From positions 7,136,401 through 7,200,400 of the forward strand of contig OX359194.1 in assembly GCA_947172415.1 (NCBI GenBank): a DNA stretch of 64,000 bases, written 5' to 3'. Under the pieces are notes generated by a model. That model was not told where the DNA came from. It saw only the letters and a program-made list of their open reading frames with translations, and ran no database searches. Below, piece after piece: positions 34,901 through 50,300 of this stretch (within the stretch, counting starts at the first letter, position 1; every line of letters begins with the position of its first letter). Position numbers and translations under genes: made by a program. The stretch comes from Chondrosia reniformis (lineage: Eukaryota; Porifera; Demospongiae; Chondrillida; Chondrillidae).

Positions 34901-37695
34901 TTATATATTCAACTTTTTATTTAGTCTTTCTTTAATTTTCTCCAATTCACTATATTCCAAAGATCCGTCTTGGTTAATATCCAGCAGATGAAATATTTTA
35001 GCTGAAGCTTCAACACCACCCAAATCAAGCTGAGAGAACGCCTCGTATGATAATTTCTCAGTTTTCTCTTCAAATTTCTCTTCTAACTCTATAGCAACCA
35101 AAATAAAATGGTGTTTAACAATTCTGTAGTTATAGAAGTGAATATCTTATGAATCCTTACTTACTTCTAATCAAAGCTAAAGTTCTTTCATGATTTTTGT
35201 CTCCTTGGTTGCTAGGGTTTACCACTGATGTGGTTCTAAACTCATCACCAAGAGAATGAACAGCCTCTGATTGGGTGTGTGATGGAAGGGGAGTTGGCTG
35301 GACAAGTGATGGTGTGTTCTCTGTCAGTTCTGCCGAGGAAGAAGATGTAGACTCCACAAACTGTGGAACATGAGATGAGCTCGTCCTATCTGAAGCTGGA
35401 TGAGGAGGGGATGGAGAGGTGGAGCTGCTAGATTGGCTTGTGGTTACAGGTTCAGCAACAGAGCTCTTTACATCATTAAAATGCACAGAGGGAGACGGAA
35501 TGACTGTTCTAGAGGGAGACAGAGTGACTGTTCTAGAGGTCTGTACAGACCTGGAGTGCATAGTGCTTTTCACTGTGGAAGTTGACTCTTCTCTATATGG
35601 TGGATGTTCTGGTTCATTAGCAATGCAATGACAAGACCCATTAATTGTGGAAATGTCCGATTCCATTGTCACAATTGATCCCCTGAGAGATCTTACGGTA
35701 TTGTTAAGGGTTGCTAAGGAACCATTTAAGTGTTCTATAGTTGTGCTAGCAGCTGTTAGATTGCTCAGTACCCAGATCTTCATATCCTCTACTGCTTTCT
35801 GCAGAATTTACATAACAAGGAATTATCAATATTTAACCAAACTTATTGTTTCCTAATAACCACCTGATAAAACAATGTTTATAGCATCCAAATGATTTCA
35901 CAATACATGAGAACAATTTCGCAATATTTGATAAGAAGATATGTATGACACCTGTCAAATCCCAAGGAGACCCCCTTCAATATGATTCTGGTGTACATGG
36001 AGGAAGTGACAAAACATTGCTCCATATATGGGTAACCAGCCTCAAATTGGTACTCTTTGAGCGTTCCTTGACAGAGCTCCAGATACGTATAATAAGCATG
36101 CCAAAGGTATAACCAACGTAAGATTGTCACGCTTACTGTTAATGTCTGATTGGTCCTGTTGAGCAGGTATATACTCTGCATTATCTCTCCACGACCCCTT
36201 GTGACATGATGGAACTGTTGGACACACCAATCACTGGTATTCTGTATGCTTCCTAACCTCTCTTGTACCACACCCACCTCAGAAGCCACGCCCAAAATCT
36301 ACACACAGTGGACACAAGTTAGACTTGCCTACGTAAGATGAACTTTTAAATGGATTACGTAGCAAAGCGAGAGACTTACCATGTTTATCTGTTTATTGAG
36401 TTCCGATGTCACATTTGCCTTGTGAATCTCAACCACCTGTGACTCCAAGTGACCAACCTTAGTCAGTAAATCAGTTAAATTTGCATGGAGAACTACAGTA
36501 CATATACGTAGTTCTATAAATTTAATTTTTATTTCATATGTTTATTCCGTGCTGAAACTGTAGTTATATTTGCTTTTATATAATCTAAATAAGCTAGTAA
36601 ACAATTATAAGCAATTTTGGCATGGAAAACCTATCTACGTACCTAGCCACACAGGCCTATTCAAGAAGACAGCTAAGAGATGCATACATACTACGTACAT
36701 CATTGTATCATGTTAATGCGCACATTCAGTACATAAAAACTGCAGCGACCACAGCAATTCAAACCTTTAATATGGAAAGCTTCATTTGAGGTTGCTTGTG
36801 TTGCAGAAATGTTCATTATATATCGATGAGTCTGCTCCAACTGATTGTGGAATTGGGAGAGAGATTCATGCATTGCACTGTAGTTTCTAGAAGACTGCTT
36901 TACTGATTTCAAATCAGTACGGAGATCTACAACCTCATTTTTCAGTTGTGATATCTCTCTCTGCATTCCATATATTATATAGCCACATACTAACAGGGCC
37001 ATCACCATGGCAACAAGCAGCAGCAGAACGAAACCCTGGTACATCAAACGACAACATAATCCAGGTAGATGGTGCCTACGCAACACATGAAATGGTAAAT
37101 AGTACGGAGTAACGGGACGTTCCAGCAGCTTGATGTTAAAGTGAGCATTTAGAAAGCATGCAGTAAAGTGTTGTATTATATAATTAGACTCATTGGGCAA
37201 CACTGATACACTGTATATCACTACAGGAATTGCAGGTACGTACATACATAGGTATAGGTACCTTATGATTAACAAATATCAAAAAATATATCAAACCAAC
37301 CAATTATGAACGCAACAAGTACCCCTTATTACTTCATACATAGGTACATATAGCCTTGTGTCTTATCTCTGAATGGGAGCTACGTATAAGTTAATGCGAG
37401 ACCTTAAAATAGTCAGTAGCGAGTCAGATTTAAAATCGGTCACTCCTTCATGTACTTCCTTATATGTAAAACGAGCTGAAATAGTAAATGTACGCGGTAG
37501 GAAAAGTACGTATATGTCCGGGTGTTAGATCTATTCTTACACCTCATTCAAGAATACAGCCAACGCCTACATTCACAATACTTACCGTCTTGTTCGTCTA
37601 TTTAGCAAAGTAGACTTATCATCCTCGCTTTCCGAGTTCATGTCAAGTTCGCGAATATCAACTTTTCGGAATTCTTTCTTCTTATACTTCGACAT
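34901..37695 (-). CDS. EFCAB14: EFCAB14-like single-pass coiled-coil EF-hand protein
   Basis: The first exon (ending at 37695) encodes MSKYKKKEFRKVDIRELDMN, then an acidic ESEDDKS stretch and RRTRR. The next exons carry one membrane helix, FVLLLLVAMVMALLVCGYII, followed by a long coiled coil (EISQLKNEVVDLRTDLKSVK). Next is a Ser/Thr/Pro-rich stalk (SPSRTVIPSPSV). The C-terminus is a calcium-binding EF-hand, DINQDGSLEYSELEKIKERL, with a preceding degenerate hand (QLDLGGVEASAKIFHLL); stop at 34901-34903. The order of basic/acidic cytosolic tail, TM, coiled coil, low complexity and terminal EF-hand matches EFCAB14, whose function is unknown. Similarity outside the EF-hand is architectural, so orthology is moderate. 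It converges on CLPP with 83 bp between stops. Confidence 0.62.
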
Positions 37696-38378
37696 TTTGA
37701 ATCTAAAAAGGATAACCCTTAATTTCAAAAAGGGCGTTACTCAGGTCGTAGTTCATATATGGCAATTTTTCTGTAGGGTAATCCAAACAGTGTCTGTGGA
37801 GGGGAGGGGATATTAGTCAAAATATGTGGTTCATCTCAAAACTGGGAAAATCCTGTGTGTGTCTTGATCAGAATCATGTAAATCTCAAATGAGCCATTCA
37901 TTGCAATGATATGCTTATGCACGTATGCGCTAAAATTGAACATTTAACAACTTCAACAAGTACAAATGAAAATCATTATAATACTATACATTAGTTATAC
38001 TAGTGATTTGTGTTCTAAAGCAGTTTACATATCTCAAGATTCTCATGACGTCTTTGATATTTTGTTCATAATATCCCTACAAATGAAATCAAGAAAATTA
38101 CAATTTTACTACTAGTAAGAAATCTGTGCAGATTTGGTAACTTGCAAACCAATTACTTGTACATATACTCTGAGACAATACACATCATTTACACTCAACA
38201 GCTGGTGGTAGTAGCTCAATTTTGGAGTTTAAGACTATTTTGAGCTTGTCTAGATTAATGATATGTGATTTCTATTCAAATTAATGACAGGCTATCATCT
38301 ACTACATACATCAGGCTCAGTAGAGTGAAAATGGAGAAAAGAATACATTTCATCCAAACATCAGTATAGTGTACATGT
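37696..38378. other. Intergenic region between EFCAB14-like and DOCK
   Basis: About 680 bp of AT-rich sequence upstream of the EFCAB14-like start and downstream of the DOCK stop. I see no reading frame, repeat or RNA gene. It should contain the EFCAB14-like promoter and the DOCK 3' UTR. Confidence 0.5.
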
Positions 38379-41300
38379 CTATGCCACACTCTGCATCCAC
38401 TCATACTTGTGTTTCCTTGGATTTGTGTGTCTCTTTCTAGTTCTAAGCATAGAATCCAATTTTTTTACAAATTCGTGATATTGTCTTTCCATCTCCAATT
38501 GATATTCCTTTTGCTCTTCTGAAATGAGCTGCTTGTTCTTGATCAGTGCATCATGGCAGACCTTTATGAACTCCTTGAAGCAAACTCTTAGTTTCTGGTG
38601 ACTGTGTGTTTGTTCAGTCGTTGGAACATCAGACAGAAATATCTTAGCTATAGCATACGGTCCCTAGGTATTACATGCAAGAACAACGTGAGGCTGAGAA
38701 CAGTGACTGCTTTGTTGGAGAAACATTCAACAACTTAAAAGGCAAAAATGGTCAAAATGTTCATTAAAAATGGTGGTTGAATTGGCATATAAAGAAATTG
38801 CTTCATATCAAGAAAGAATATAAGGCCAAATTTTGAGGCAACACAAGACTGGATCTACTATATTGTTTTTACTAGATCTTTAACAAAATACACTGAATTT
38901 GGATCTTAATCATAAAAGTAAGTTTGTAATGTTTAAAAACAGCATCTTGAAGAAAAATGCACAACAGCGGTGAAGTTACACCTACATGTAAGACATACTT
39001 GATTAACAGCTGTGGCAATGCTTCCCGAGAGTTGCATTTGAAGATACTTCATATCAACTGGCTGCTGTTTCAGAGCCGAATGTATATTGCCAATCTTCTC
39101 TTCCATGTCATTAATGGCAACCTCAACTGGCTTGAGGACAAATTCCTCTCTTTCTATGACTCTTATTCTGGTCTTTACGTAAGGAAAGTGGTGCTCTGAG
39201 GTGAGTATAGTGCAGCGCATGTACTGGTTGCCTAGCTCCCCGTGAGCCTTCCCTTTCTCTGTAAAGGGAGTCTTGAAGATGAATTGTCCTATATACATGA
39301 AGAATGATTGATATCTTAAGATGCTGCCATTTTAAAATGAAATGGAATTATAAATAGCTCCTATGATCCTAAGGATAGCTACATTTAAAATAAAGCAGTT
39401 CCAACTTTGTGGCAGAAAGCTATTACATAATCAGTCAATACATTCGTACATATTTTGGGTACTAAATAGCTATACACAGATACCAAGTACTGTGAAAATA
39501 TTCTAATGATAGTTGAAACCACAACTATTACCTTAATAAAGATAAGTATGTATAGGGAAACGGGGATTGAATCCAGAACAGATGACAACTAGACTGCAAC
39601 TTACGGACATTCACTGTTCTGTCATAACTTGTCATACGATCCTGCAAATCAAAGCTTTCAAAGTAGGGTTCCACATAGGTAATCTGGATGTATCCTTTGG
39701 TAGGATCAAGGTTGCTAGGGGTCACACGGTTGGAATCCTTCATAATCACTAGGAAGCCTTCTCCTATTTTACTGCTGTATTGTTTCTGAAGAAGGAGAGA
39801 ACCACAGGATACATCTCTATCCATTCTAAAATGCCAAGTTACAGACATCAATCTAAAAAAGACTATTTATATTAAGTACAGTTGAAGCTGGTTAATTGGG
39901 ACTCAGTTAATAGGTATTCCTGATTAGAATGGAGATATTGACGGAAACCAGCTTCTATTTCGCACTTGCTTGGAATCAACTATGGCAGTACAGAATCTGC
40001 TTGGAATCAAAGTGTAGTTATTCTGAGGCTATCTGTCATGAAAACCCCACCTCTTAGCAATATTATTGAAGGTAAGACTGATATTTGGCAAAGATTACTC
40101 ACTTCAATTCTCAAGGAGAACTCAGCCAATCGTGTGTGACCTTCTTCTTTATAAATAAACTGCACTCCATCCAAGTCACCAAACCGGCTGCCATAGAAAC
40201 CTACTCTGAAGAAACTTCCTAGTAGTCGCTTGCTACCCCTGGACACAATCTTCTGGTAGCCACTGTGCATCTTGTCAGTAATCTTCTCAAGTTTGTCAAA
40301 GTTCCTTCTGCTCTCATGAATGGGTAGTACTAATTTGTACACCTCAATCATTGCCTCAAACATTTTAGCCTGAATTCAAAGAAGCAATCATCTCAATACA
40401 AGGAAACAGTTATTGGGCAAGAATACGTAGATTCAATAGACTGGGACTGATGTATGTAAGTATGTACGTACCTCGTGGAAGAGCTGAGCTGAATACTCCA
40501 GAAGTCCCATAAAACCAAACTCGGAGAAGAACTTGTGATTACAGAGGCCTTCTTCTTCAGGTGAGATGATGTCATCAGATATTGCACTCTCTTCAAGTGT
40601 GTTAGGAGACAGTTTCTATGGTAACAAAAGTATAAAGTGCAAAAAGTGATAGCTGTAAAAGAGTGTGATTAATGAGACCTCATGGAGGTGTACAAGCAAC
40701 ACAAAGTACGGCTTGGTTGCCAACTACATTTCACTTTTAGGAGATAAAGAAGCTTCACTTATTATTACAAAGTAAAACAAACAATTTATGTGAAAATTAT
40801 GTGATAAACGGTCTCTTCATTATACATCAGTTTAGTGAGAGAGAGGTCATAATTGATAATCAGGTGGACAGCTAATTAATTTAAGCATAGATACATGGAT
40901 TTAAACCCCCAGGCTCTACCACTACAATAACAACAGCAGGGCTCCATGCCTACTTCCCTCTTAACTAATCTAAAAATAATTCTTGTTTCGATCAGGTGTG
41001 TAATGGTTGTGCCACACCCCTTACCTGGAAGGAGACACACCCAATGGGCAGGTAGCTCTTCCTCTCAAGGATATAGAGGTACTCGGCCACGAGAGCAGCA
41101 GAGTGAAGTATGCACATTGAAGCTTCGGCATAATTCTTGTGGGAGACATGTTTCTCTGCCATGTGCTGCAACCACTGGAGTCTGAGGTCGGGAGAATTTT
41201 GATAACCTTTAGCAATCCGATCCATCAGGTCAATGTACATCTCAATGTCCTGCAACAGACCATACAAGAATGTAAAATAAAGTGTGAAGGAAGGTGAGAT

Positions 41301-44300
41301 TGAGAATTAACATTGGTTTGGGGAAAATTGGACCAGAAGTGAAGATTTCATTGAAAGGAGAACTAAATTGCATTTATATTGTACATACGTATGCACATGA
41401 ACCAGTGGAGAAGAAGAGAAGAAGGAGAAAACCACTTGTACGTATCCTCATCCAAAGCTCTTACTAGGTTTAGTGCCCTATAGGCCTTTATTTTGAAGTA
41501 GACATAGCATGTAAGAAAAATGGTGTGTTAGATTATTCATATGTACGTATATACTTACATCATGATATTGTTGTAGCTTAACTGTGTTTGAGAGAATATG
41601 ATTTAGATTGCGTGCCAGCAGTCGAACCTACAATAGAGATTAAAAAGTAAACAGCAGCCATGTTGTTGAATACTTGGAACATAAACCCATTTCAAATTCA
41701 TACATACTTGATCTGGGAATGTAGTTTCAAACAAGTCCTTTTCTTCATTAGCAAAGTTCATCAATGTCTTTAGTGACCGCCGGAGAAAAGAGTCATTGAA
41801 TCGCTACAAAATCAAAAATAGAGTAACAATAATATAGAAACGTAACCATGGAAACTGCTGTCACCTACCGCTTTACTTGTTACTATGGAGGACAGTGCTA
41901 TGGTGACTTGCACTTTGACCCGAGCAAAATTCTAAAAAACAATCATGAAAGGTTAATAAAAGTATTTAAAACCTTTAATGGCAGAAACATACATTTCCCC
42001 TTTCAAAATCTTCCCTCATCAACTGGTACAATGAGGCACAGGCTAGGGATCGTGTCTCTGCAATCTTGGAGCCACAGTGCTTCATCAGACAAGAACACAG
42101 CTCAGCACACTGTTCAATTTCTTCCTCAAACAGAAGTTCAGGAAACTAAAGATAAGTATGTATAAAAGTAAAATAACACACAAGGTCACAAAAACTACAA
42201 GTACATATGTATATATGTACGTAGGTATATATAAAATTTTCCTGATAATACATATCTAACTGTTTCTTAAGCAATTTAACACAATCTTAAGCAATCCTGG
42301 GAAGGGATTACAACACCACAATTACCTTAAATACTATTGATCTCTGTGTAGCAAAAAGGTGCTTCATGACCTGGCAACTTTGAGTGGTGTTCATTAGTTG
42401 CAACAAAACTCCCAAAGCCCCTCCCAAACAGCTTTTAAGGCTATCTCTGAATGATATGGACTACAAAACAAGTCACATGACAGTCAGGTGTACAGCACAT
42501 GATAATCACATGACCATGCCCTACCTGAACCAGCTCTTCCAAGGTATCTAGAATGATTAATGAGCATTCAGCTGACAAACTACTCTCTATGAAGACATCC
42601 ACATTAACATCAGTTTTGGGTCTGAAATTAGTAATTGAAAGTGTAAATAAGACAGAAATGGAAAAAAGGAAGCATTAATACTTACTTTTCCGTGTGTTCA
42701 CTTGACTGCGCATAGAAAGTCTTGCCCCACCTCTTCCTCAGTGACACACCATCAGTTCCTGGAGACACCAAACATACGTACATGTATATGGCAGACACAT
42801 TAAAAGTCTTCAAGAAACTCATGAAAAATACTTGCTATTTGTACACCACATTTGGCTGATATACCTTTAGCCTTCATTGCTGCTGCCATCATTTGTCTTC
42901 TCTCTCTGAGCATGTGTTTGGCAGTACCGGTTCCTCCTAATATAGTGTTGGCGAGTTGTGCCTTCACGTCCACCGGGTTGGAAGAGGCTTGCACATTACC
43001 TGCACCGGCCAGCACAGCAAGGTAAGCCTTGCGACCCTAAGGAGATGAGGGAAAGGTCACAGGTCACAGGAGGGAGGGACAAATTTAATGATATGCATAA
43101 TCACAAATGAAGGACCAGAATCAAGAGGGGAGGGGCAGGCATTAAGAAAATGGAGGACCAGATTCAAGAGGGGAGTGGCAGGCATCAAGGACCAAAATGA
43201 AGTCAAAGTAAGTAGATGGTTTCTTAGAAGAAACTCACTTTATATTCAAATGTCTTCACACACAAGTCCAAGACTCCCAAGAGATTGTTGATATCACTAA
43301 TCTTAAGTTGTGTCCACCACTGATAGAGGAGATCCACGTCAAGGTTCTTTAACACCCATAGAAAGCAAATGAGGAGATTGCGGGTTGCATTGGGCCCCAT
43401 TCGCCCACCGGAGTATGCCTCCTCGTCCGATTGAGGCTTTGAGGGGAGACAAACAAACATGTACTGCATTTATAGCATGCTTAACTTTTTAACTGTTTAA
43501 AAAAGACTAAAAAATCAGCTACAGGATAGACCACAAGTATTTTCATTGCAAAACTGAAACACCTAAGACATTAGGAGATAACGTACCCGAAGGTCGTCGT
43601 CTCCACGGATCACAACTGATCTTCTGTAATCTCCACTTCGATCAAACAGTCCTCCCTCATCACTGCTAGGGTCCTTGTCTTTGAAGAGAATACTGAAGTG
43701 ATGCATGACTATGTTCAGCAGAGGGAAGTAGATTGTGGCTATTCGTCCCTTTGCCTCACTGGACCCATATCGGACATCGTTATCATGAGCTGCCAGGAGA
43801 TCCCGCAGCATTTCAATAGCTTGTTCTCTTATCTTGTTGCCCCTAGCAACCACACAGTAAATATCACGGGTAGAAGAACAAATATTGGAGGTAGAAGAAC
43901 AATATTAGAGGGCAAAGACTAACTTGCTGTCCAGAATGACTGAGAGTTCACTCAGCATAAGACCACTCAGGTAGTGGTGCTGTCTGAACTCTGTGGAAAG
44001 CTCAGCTATAGTGTCCATTGGGGACAAGAACTCATCTAAACCAGAGCTTAGCGACCCGGCTGGACTGTTAGGACTGTCATCTTGCAGGATGGGGAGGAGA
44101 GAGGGCTTGAAAGGGAGATTGAGCTGAACGTAGTGTTCATGGTTACACACTATCCGTAGAAACTGAATCTTCAATTCAGTCAAGTTGTAGTCAATTTGTG
44201 ACATGGAAAACTAAAATACAAGGATAGAAGTCACATGACAATCACATGACAATCCCGCGAAAATTATGTGACATGGAAAACTAATATACAAGGATAGAAG

Positions 44301-47300
44301 TCACATGACAATCACATGACAATCCCATGAAAATTATGTGACATGGAAAACTAAAATACAAGGATAGAAGTCATGTGATATTTAGTAAACATCATGTGAC
44401 AGAAGATATTAACCTTTTTGAGGTAAGCCTTTATCAGCTGAAACACAAATCCTCTATCCATTAGAGAGAAAGCATCGTGGATGAAGAATGCCAAGTAAAT
44501 GTTCAAGCTTGTAGCATATTCTACATCTCTAATGTGTGTCTCTGTGATCTCTTGTGTCAACTGTTCAATCAGAACCTCAAGATCTCTCTCATAAGGCTCA
44601 GAAAACCTGTCCTTCCGGGGCAGAGTGAAGTGTCCGGTGGATTCCATATACTGGGCCATACTCTTTATCTGATCAAAAGAGAGGTAACGGAGAATACTAC
44701 ACTAATCTTGTGTAATGATAATTATCAACGTGCTAGTATACCCTGCCTACTAATATGCATCGTATTATGTGATATAGGAGCAGATTGTGCAAGGCCATTT
44801 CTATTTGATGGGAACTCCCCTCATCGGCCATTTTTATGCATGGGCTAGCTGAGAGGAGACTCTGGTTCCCGTAATGATACCAGTCCAACCTCTCAGCTCA
44901 TACTGCTTACATATGATGCTGTGAAGTTCACATATGTAACTACATTACGTACATGGATACCTACTCACCATGACATCAAAGAAGAACCAAGAATTTGAAA
45001 GGATGGTTCTTCTGTATTTCTGGTCTCTCTGATTGAGCACCCAAGTCCATGCAATCTGCTCATGAAGCAACTACGTACACACATTCAATTATAAAGAATT
45101 AAATTAGTACATGTACAACCTGTATCCTAGCAACAACTTAGATGTGTACATTTCTAAGACCAAAGAAAAAATCTGTATATTCCTACAGTATGCAGATATA
45201 CATATGTATTGATGTGATCATTTTACAAATCTTCCTCTAGTTATTTTAACAATGTCAACATTTTCAAATTTTACTTTCACAGATAACTACCTATTCCAGG
45301 GTGAAAGTCATTAACAACTGTAACTAAGAGACGCTCTGTCCATCCACAAATGTACACATGGACATATGGCTTCAAAGAATACTTAAGGTCAAAATAGAAA
45401 AGGGCTTCACAAGTAATTAGCTTTCACTAGGTTGTGAAGCCACAATACAGGAATGCACTTACATCCTGGTTGCAGAAGATCTTAGCATGTTATATGAAAA
45501 GTGAAGGTACGTATATACAGTACTTCTAACAAACTGAATAATAATCCATAAATATACTGACAGCTACTAGTATACCACTGACAGCTACTAGTATACCACT
45601 GACAGCTACTAGTATACCTAAGTACGTATCTATGAAGCTATGTACATAGCAACCATCTTTACACTCTATGTACGTACCCTTTTGGCCTTTGAATCAGTCG
45701 ACTTGGCATCTTTGGCAGGAGTAGCTTGGAGAAGCTGGCTAGCACTAGATGAGCCTTTCACAGTGTTAGATCTCGGTCTCTCAGTTGCCTCCCCGGGATG
45801 GCTGGACATGCCCTGGCCGACCCCACCTATGGTGGTCCGCCTGTCCCTCCCTGGGGTGCTGAGGTCAGCACTGGGAGACACTAGAACATGCTGGATGTAG
45901 GATGCCAGTATGATGCTCCTTCCATGTTTGTCTGCGGAGAGGCCCAGGTCTTGCACCGCTCTGACAACACTGGCAAGCGATTGGAAGGCACTGTGACAGA
46001 GGTCTTGTCCCTCCTTTGTTACCATTGGTCGTACAATCAGCTTCAGAAGATTGTTCACAATAATGTGTAAGAAATGGACCAATGGCTTTGCAGCTGCGTT
46101 GCTAAGCGACCTGCAAGCAGACATCATGCCCTTCACGTTACCATCATCAGCTGCCTGCTCCATGTCATAACATCTTGTCAGAAACTTGGCAATGTACCTG
46201 TCCTGGGGATGAATGGAGGATTCTGACGTAACAGTGACTTTGAAGACTGGCTTATGTCCGTCCATCCACTTGACAGACGGTAGCTCCTTCTCAGGAAGGC
46301 TGGTGCTATAGTGTGGTGGCAGGTTATCCACAAGGACTGGGAGATCTAGTGAGCCACTGAAGAGACCTTCCTTCTGGAAAATGGGATACCACTGAAATAG
46401 AGAGACAAAGACAAACATATGTACGTACTGGGAGCCAATTTACTGTTATAGCAAGTGTTGGATTTAGTCAGAATATTGAATATTGTGTTCAATAAGCAAT
46501 AAAAATGGCCTCCAGGAGTTCATACAGTTGGGGCAGAGGGGGAAGGAATTTCGGAGCCAGAAACATGACACTTAAATAGCAATCAATAATTGTACTAAGG
46601 TTAAAATTTCTTTATTCAATTTTAAGTGAAGGTCAAAATTGGAATTAATCCCTATAGTCTTATGTACGTATCTACGTACATCTTTGCTGTGATAGACAAT
46701 ATTTTGAAAAATTAGTCACATTTATAAAACAAAGACTTGCTGTATTGGAAATCTTTAACATTGAAATTGGCAACCAAATGATTCAGTTTCTATTCTCAAC
46801 TGTCAGACATTATAACATATTACTGTAATAAGAATAACCAGCACGCAAGCCAAGCCAAGAGACCTCATGATTGCCAATAGTCTAAATCAGAATAGCATCC
46901 TGCCCATACGCCAATCAAAATGTAGAATGTAAGCATCTTCACTTGTCCCCTAAATTCCAACCTCAGCCGGTGGTCACATGACAGCACATGAAAGTACGTA
47001 AATGAAGGTGTATCAGTGGAGGTCACTTACACTGTATCCGATGCACAGTGGCTCCACCTTCTCTTCAGTCGGCTTCGGTTTCTTGCAGGATATGTGGTAG
47101 AAGGAGAAGAGAAGATGGTGTTTGTCAGTTAACTGGGGAGGCAGTTCAATCTTTATCTCATCATAAAATTCTGGCACCCTAAGAAAAATAACGATAACAC
47201 AAATGACATACGTTACCTGCACAATATTGTGGTCTGATTACGCAATAGAAAGGAATAATTAAAAACAACAGCTACTTTACCCAATGACACACAAATTGCA

Positions 47301-50300
47301 CAATAAAGTGGTCTGATTGCATCAGACTAGGCAGGAATACAACTGCTACTTTTCCATAGTTCTGGCTGTGCTTGGGCACTCACTTATTGTGATAGACAAC
47401 CGGACACCAATATTCCCTGGTGTACCTTGGCCCTGATGATCTACCATATATGACTTGCAGAGCATCTGTTCTGGGGTTCTCTCCCGCCATAAACTGAACT
47501 TTGACCCCTATGTTCTGACCTTTGGACTGACCTCTTGCATCCAGAGACTGAGGGTACACATAGAGGAAATTCCTATAATTAAAAACAACATTCATTGACT
47601 TCCATATATGGTGCTGTTCAGGAGTGTACACTCACTTGTAAGTGGTTGCAGGCGCATACACCTCCTTGGGAGAAAACTCCTCAATCTCTCTCGTAGGCCT
47701 CCGGTTGGCTTCTGGGTATGGAGTGATGGGCCAGAGACTCGAGGTCAGGCAGCAGGGCATGTTGTCAAAGGGAGGAGAGACGTCCAACTTGAGGTCTGCA
47801 GGGAGACTTCTGAGACGTTTGCCCAGCGATCCGGGCTGCCTGTGAAGCTCTGAAAGGTACCGGTAGATGTGGTCATCGCTCAGCTTGTCAGCTTCTTGAC
47901 GGAAGAATACATTCACTGTAAGAGTAACAGCTGGGAAGGAACTGCTTATGTTTAGTGGCTCATCTTTCCCAAACTCCCCTGAGAGAGTGAGTCCAGTTCT
48001 ACTGGACAGACTTCCACGCGGATCTTTCTTGATCTTAGCCTCAGCTAACTTCCTTTCTCCGAGTGAATTAGAAGATTGGGATCTCTCCATCTCTGGTTGT
48101 GATGACACAGATGCTCCTCCTGAGCCACTGTTACCAGAAATGATGTCAATAATGTGGATGGGTGTCCATGCGAAAGGCATCCTGAAATGGCCCAGCTGCT
48201 TACAGAACTGCACTGCATTAGCTCTCACTTTGTCCTCTGTCTTCCTGTCCAGTTCTCTAGTGTAAGGCTCAGTAGCCTCCGCAATCTCTCCTTTCTGAAG
48301 TACCTTTTCTAACCGGACCACCAGATAAATCTCTTTGTGCGGGTGAGTGATGGTAAACATGGCGGAACGGCCCAGTGTGGCAATGTTCCGTTCTCTGCCG
48401 TGGTCGTCTAGCATGTGATAGATTTCACTGCTGTTCATGTCCATGCAAAAGGACTCGGATATTTTCTTCTTCTCTCGTGCATCATAGAGGGCCAGGACGG
48501 CAAATATTGGCTCAAATTCAGGAGTAAATTTCAGTTCAGAAACTTTGACTAGAATCTTCAGTCCTTCTGGTTCGTCTGGTATAGGAGCAGGCTGCCGCGT
48601 TTCCACAAGATCTTCCCGATCAGGAAGTTGAAACAGGGAGAAGAGAGAGTTAAATCTGTGAGCCTGTCGTTCTAGGCGATTCTTTTCATCCATAATCCGA
48701 TCATCAACTCTTTTACCATCCTCTTCCTCTGGTTCCACCAGGTCAGTCATCAAGGGATCACTTTCAGCCGATTCCAAATCGTAAGCACTGCCTATTGACG
48801 CAATGCTACCAATTGACTCACTGTCCTACAAGAGAAGGAACAGGAACACACACATGAGGGGGAGGTTCTGTGGGCGTGGCACCATAGATTGGTTTACTAT
48901 TAACGTAAACAGTCGCAATTGATCAGATTCTAATAGTTGACATGCGTATGAAGTCTTCCCCAATATACTTCTACCACTGATAGAAGTACCCCGCACACGT
49001 ACAAGCAGTGTTTCCAAGGAAGACACTCTGTGAAACCTCAGTTACTATGGTACATACGTATCTATGGCTGACCATTGAATTATACCTACTAGCATTTCCT
49101 ACTCCACAATGCTATACAGACCAGCTTAAAATATGTACATACTGTATGTAGACCTTACGGTATAGGAAAATATGTCATATAAACTTTCAATATATACATA
49201 CGTACATACCAGGGCTGTATGCAGAACTTGGGGCCAGAGGGGGCAAAATTAAAATTTTCAAATTTAGGGTGGGGGGGGGGGGGGGCAGTGGTATGAGGGT
49301 GTCGAAGCAGTTCGCAGTTAGGGGGTTCCCAAAAGTCTAGGGGGGCAAAATCAATCCCCCACCCCCCTCTATGCAGCCCTGCATACGTATGTACGTGTAT
49401 GTACATCCTCACAATGTCGCTAAAACTAGTTTGGCTACTGTTATAAGTTTCATGTTAAAAACAGGTAATTCAATGAGCTCAGAAGCCAAGTACCCTTTAT
49501 TACATTCCAAACGAATTGGTCACACAACTAACCATGTGACCACTTCAAGGTTGATGAATGTGAACTTAAAACTGGAACAGAGCACAATTTCCACATGTAA
49601 CATTTGAAATCAACTGTCCAGTAAATAAGTTTAGTTAAAAACTGAAAATTCCAAATAATACTCACACAAACATACAACATGTACACGGAAATGTACATAA
49701 AGAATATTGTAATGTTTTCACTTAATAAGTGTCCATTGGAGAATAACAATACATGGACTGCTGCACGTGGGGACAAATCAGTATTTGTGATGGCACAAAC
49801 AAGACACACAGGCCCAAGAAGACATGTTTGAGCAATTAGAATCCATTTACCAAAGGAATTTATGTATTCAATAGAAATATTTAGTGCATAACTAGGTACT
49901 ACACACTCGTCATTTCAAACATTTTCAGGATTGTATTGAATACTGTTACATATCCTAATTCAAATTCAAAATCACAAAGATTACCCAAGTCAACTCCCCA
50001 TTCATAATACAGTATGGCACACATAGTAACAGTACAATATACGTAGTAACAGTACAATATAGTAATAATACAATATAGTAACAGTACAATATAGTAACAG
50101 TACAATATAGTAACAGTACAATATAGTAACAGTACAATATAGTAACAGTACAATATAGTAACAGTACAATATAGTAATAATACAATTAGATTATCACAAC
50201 TAACTGCAGCTTCCTCAGATAAGTCCACTTCATATTCTTGAAACGGAACCAGCTTGATTCCACTTTGAGTCCTTCTGAGAGAGGAGAAGCGCCTCTGAAG

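Noticed and set aside
44843..44900. 10-bp inverted repeat agctgagagg / cctctcagct in a DOCK intron
   Set aside because: Too short and loop too long (about 32 bp) to claim an element.
49955..50185. Minus-strand frame of [15 protein letters not shown] repeats resembling membrane segments
   Set aside because: Translation of the 16-bp minisatellite next to a DOCK exon.
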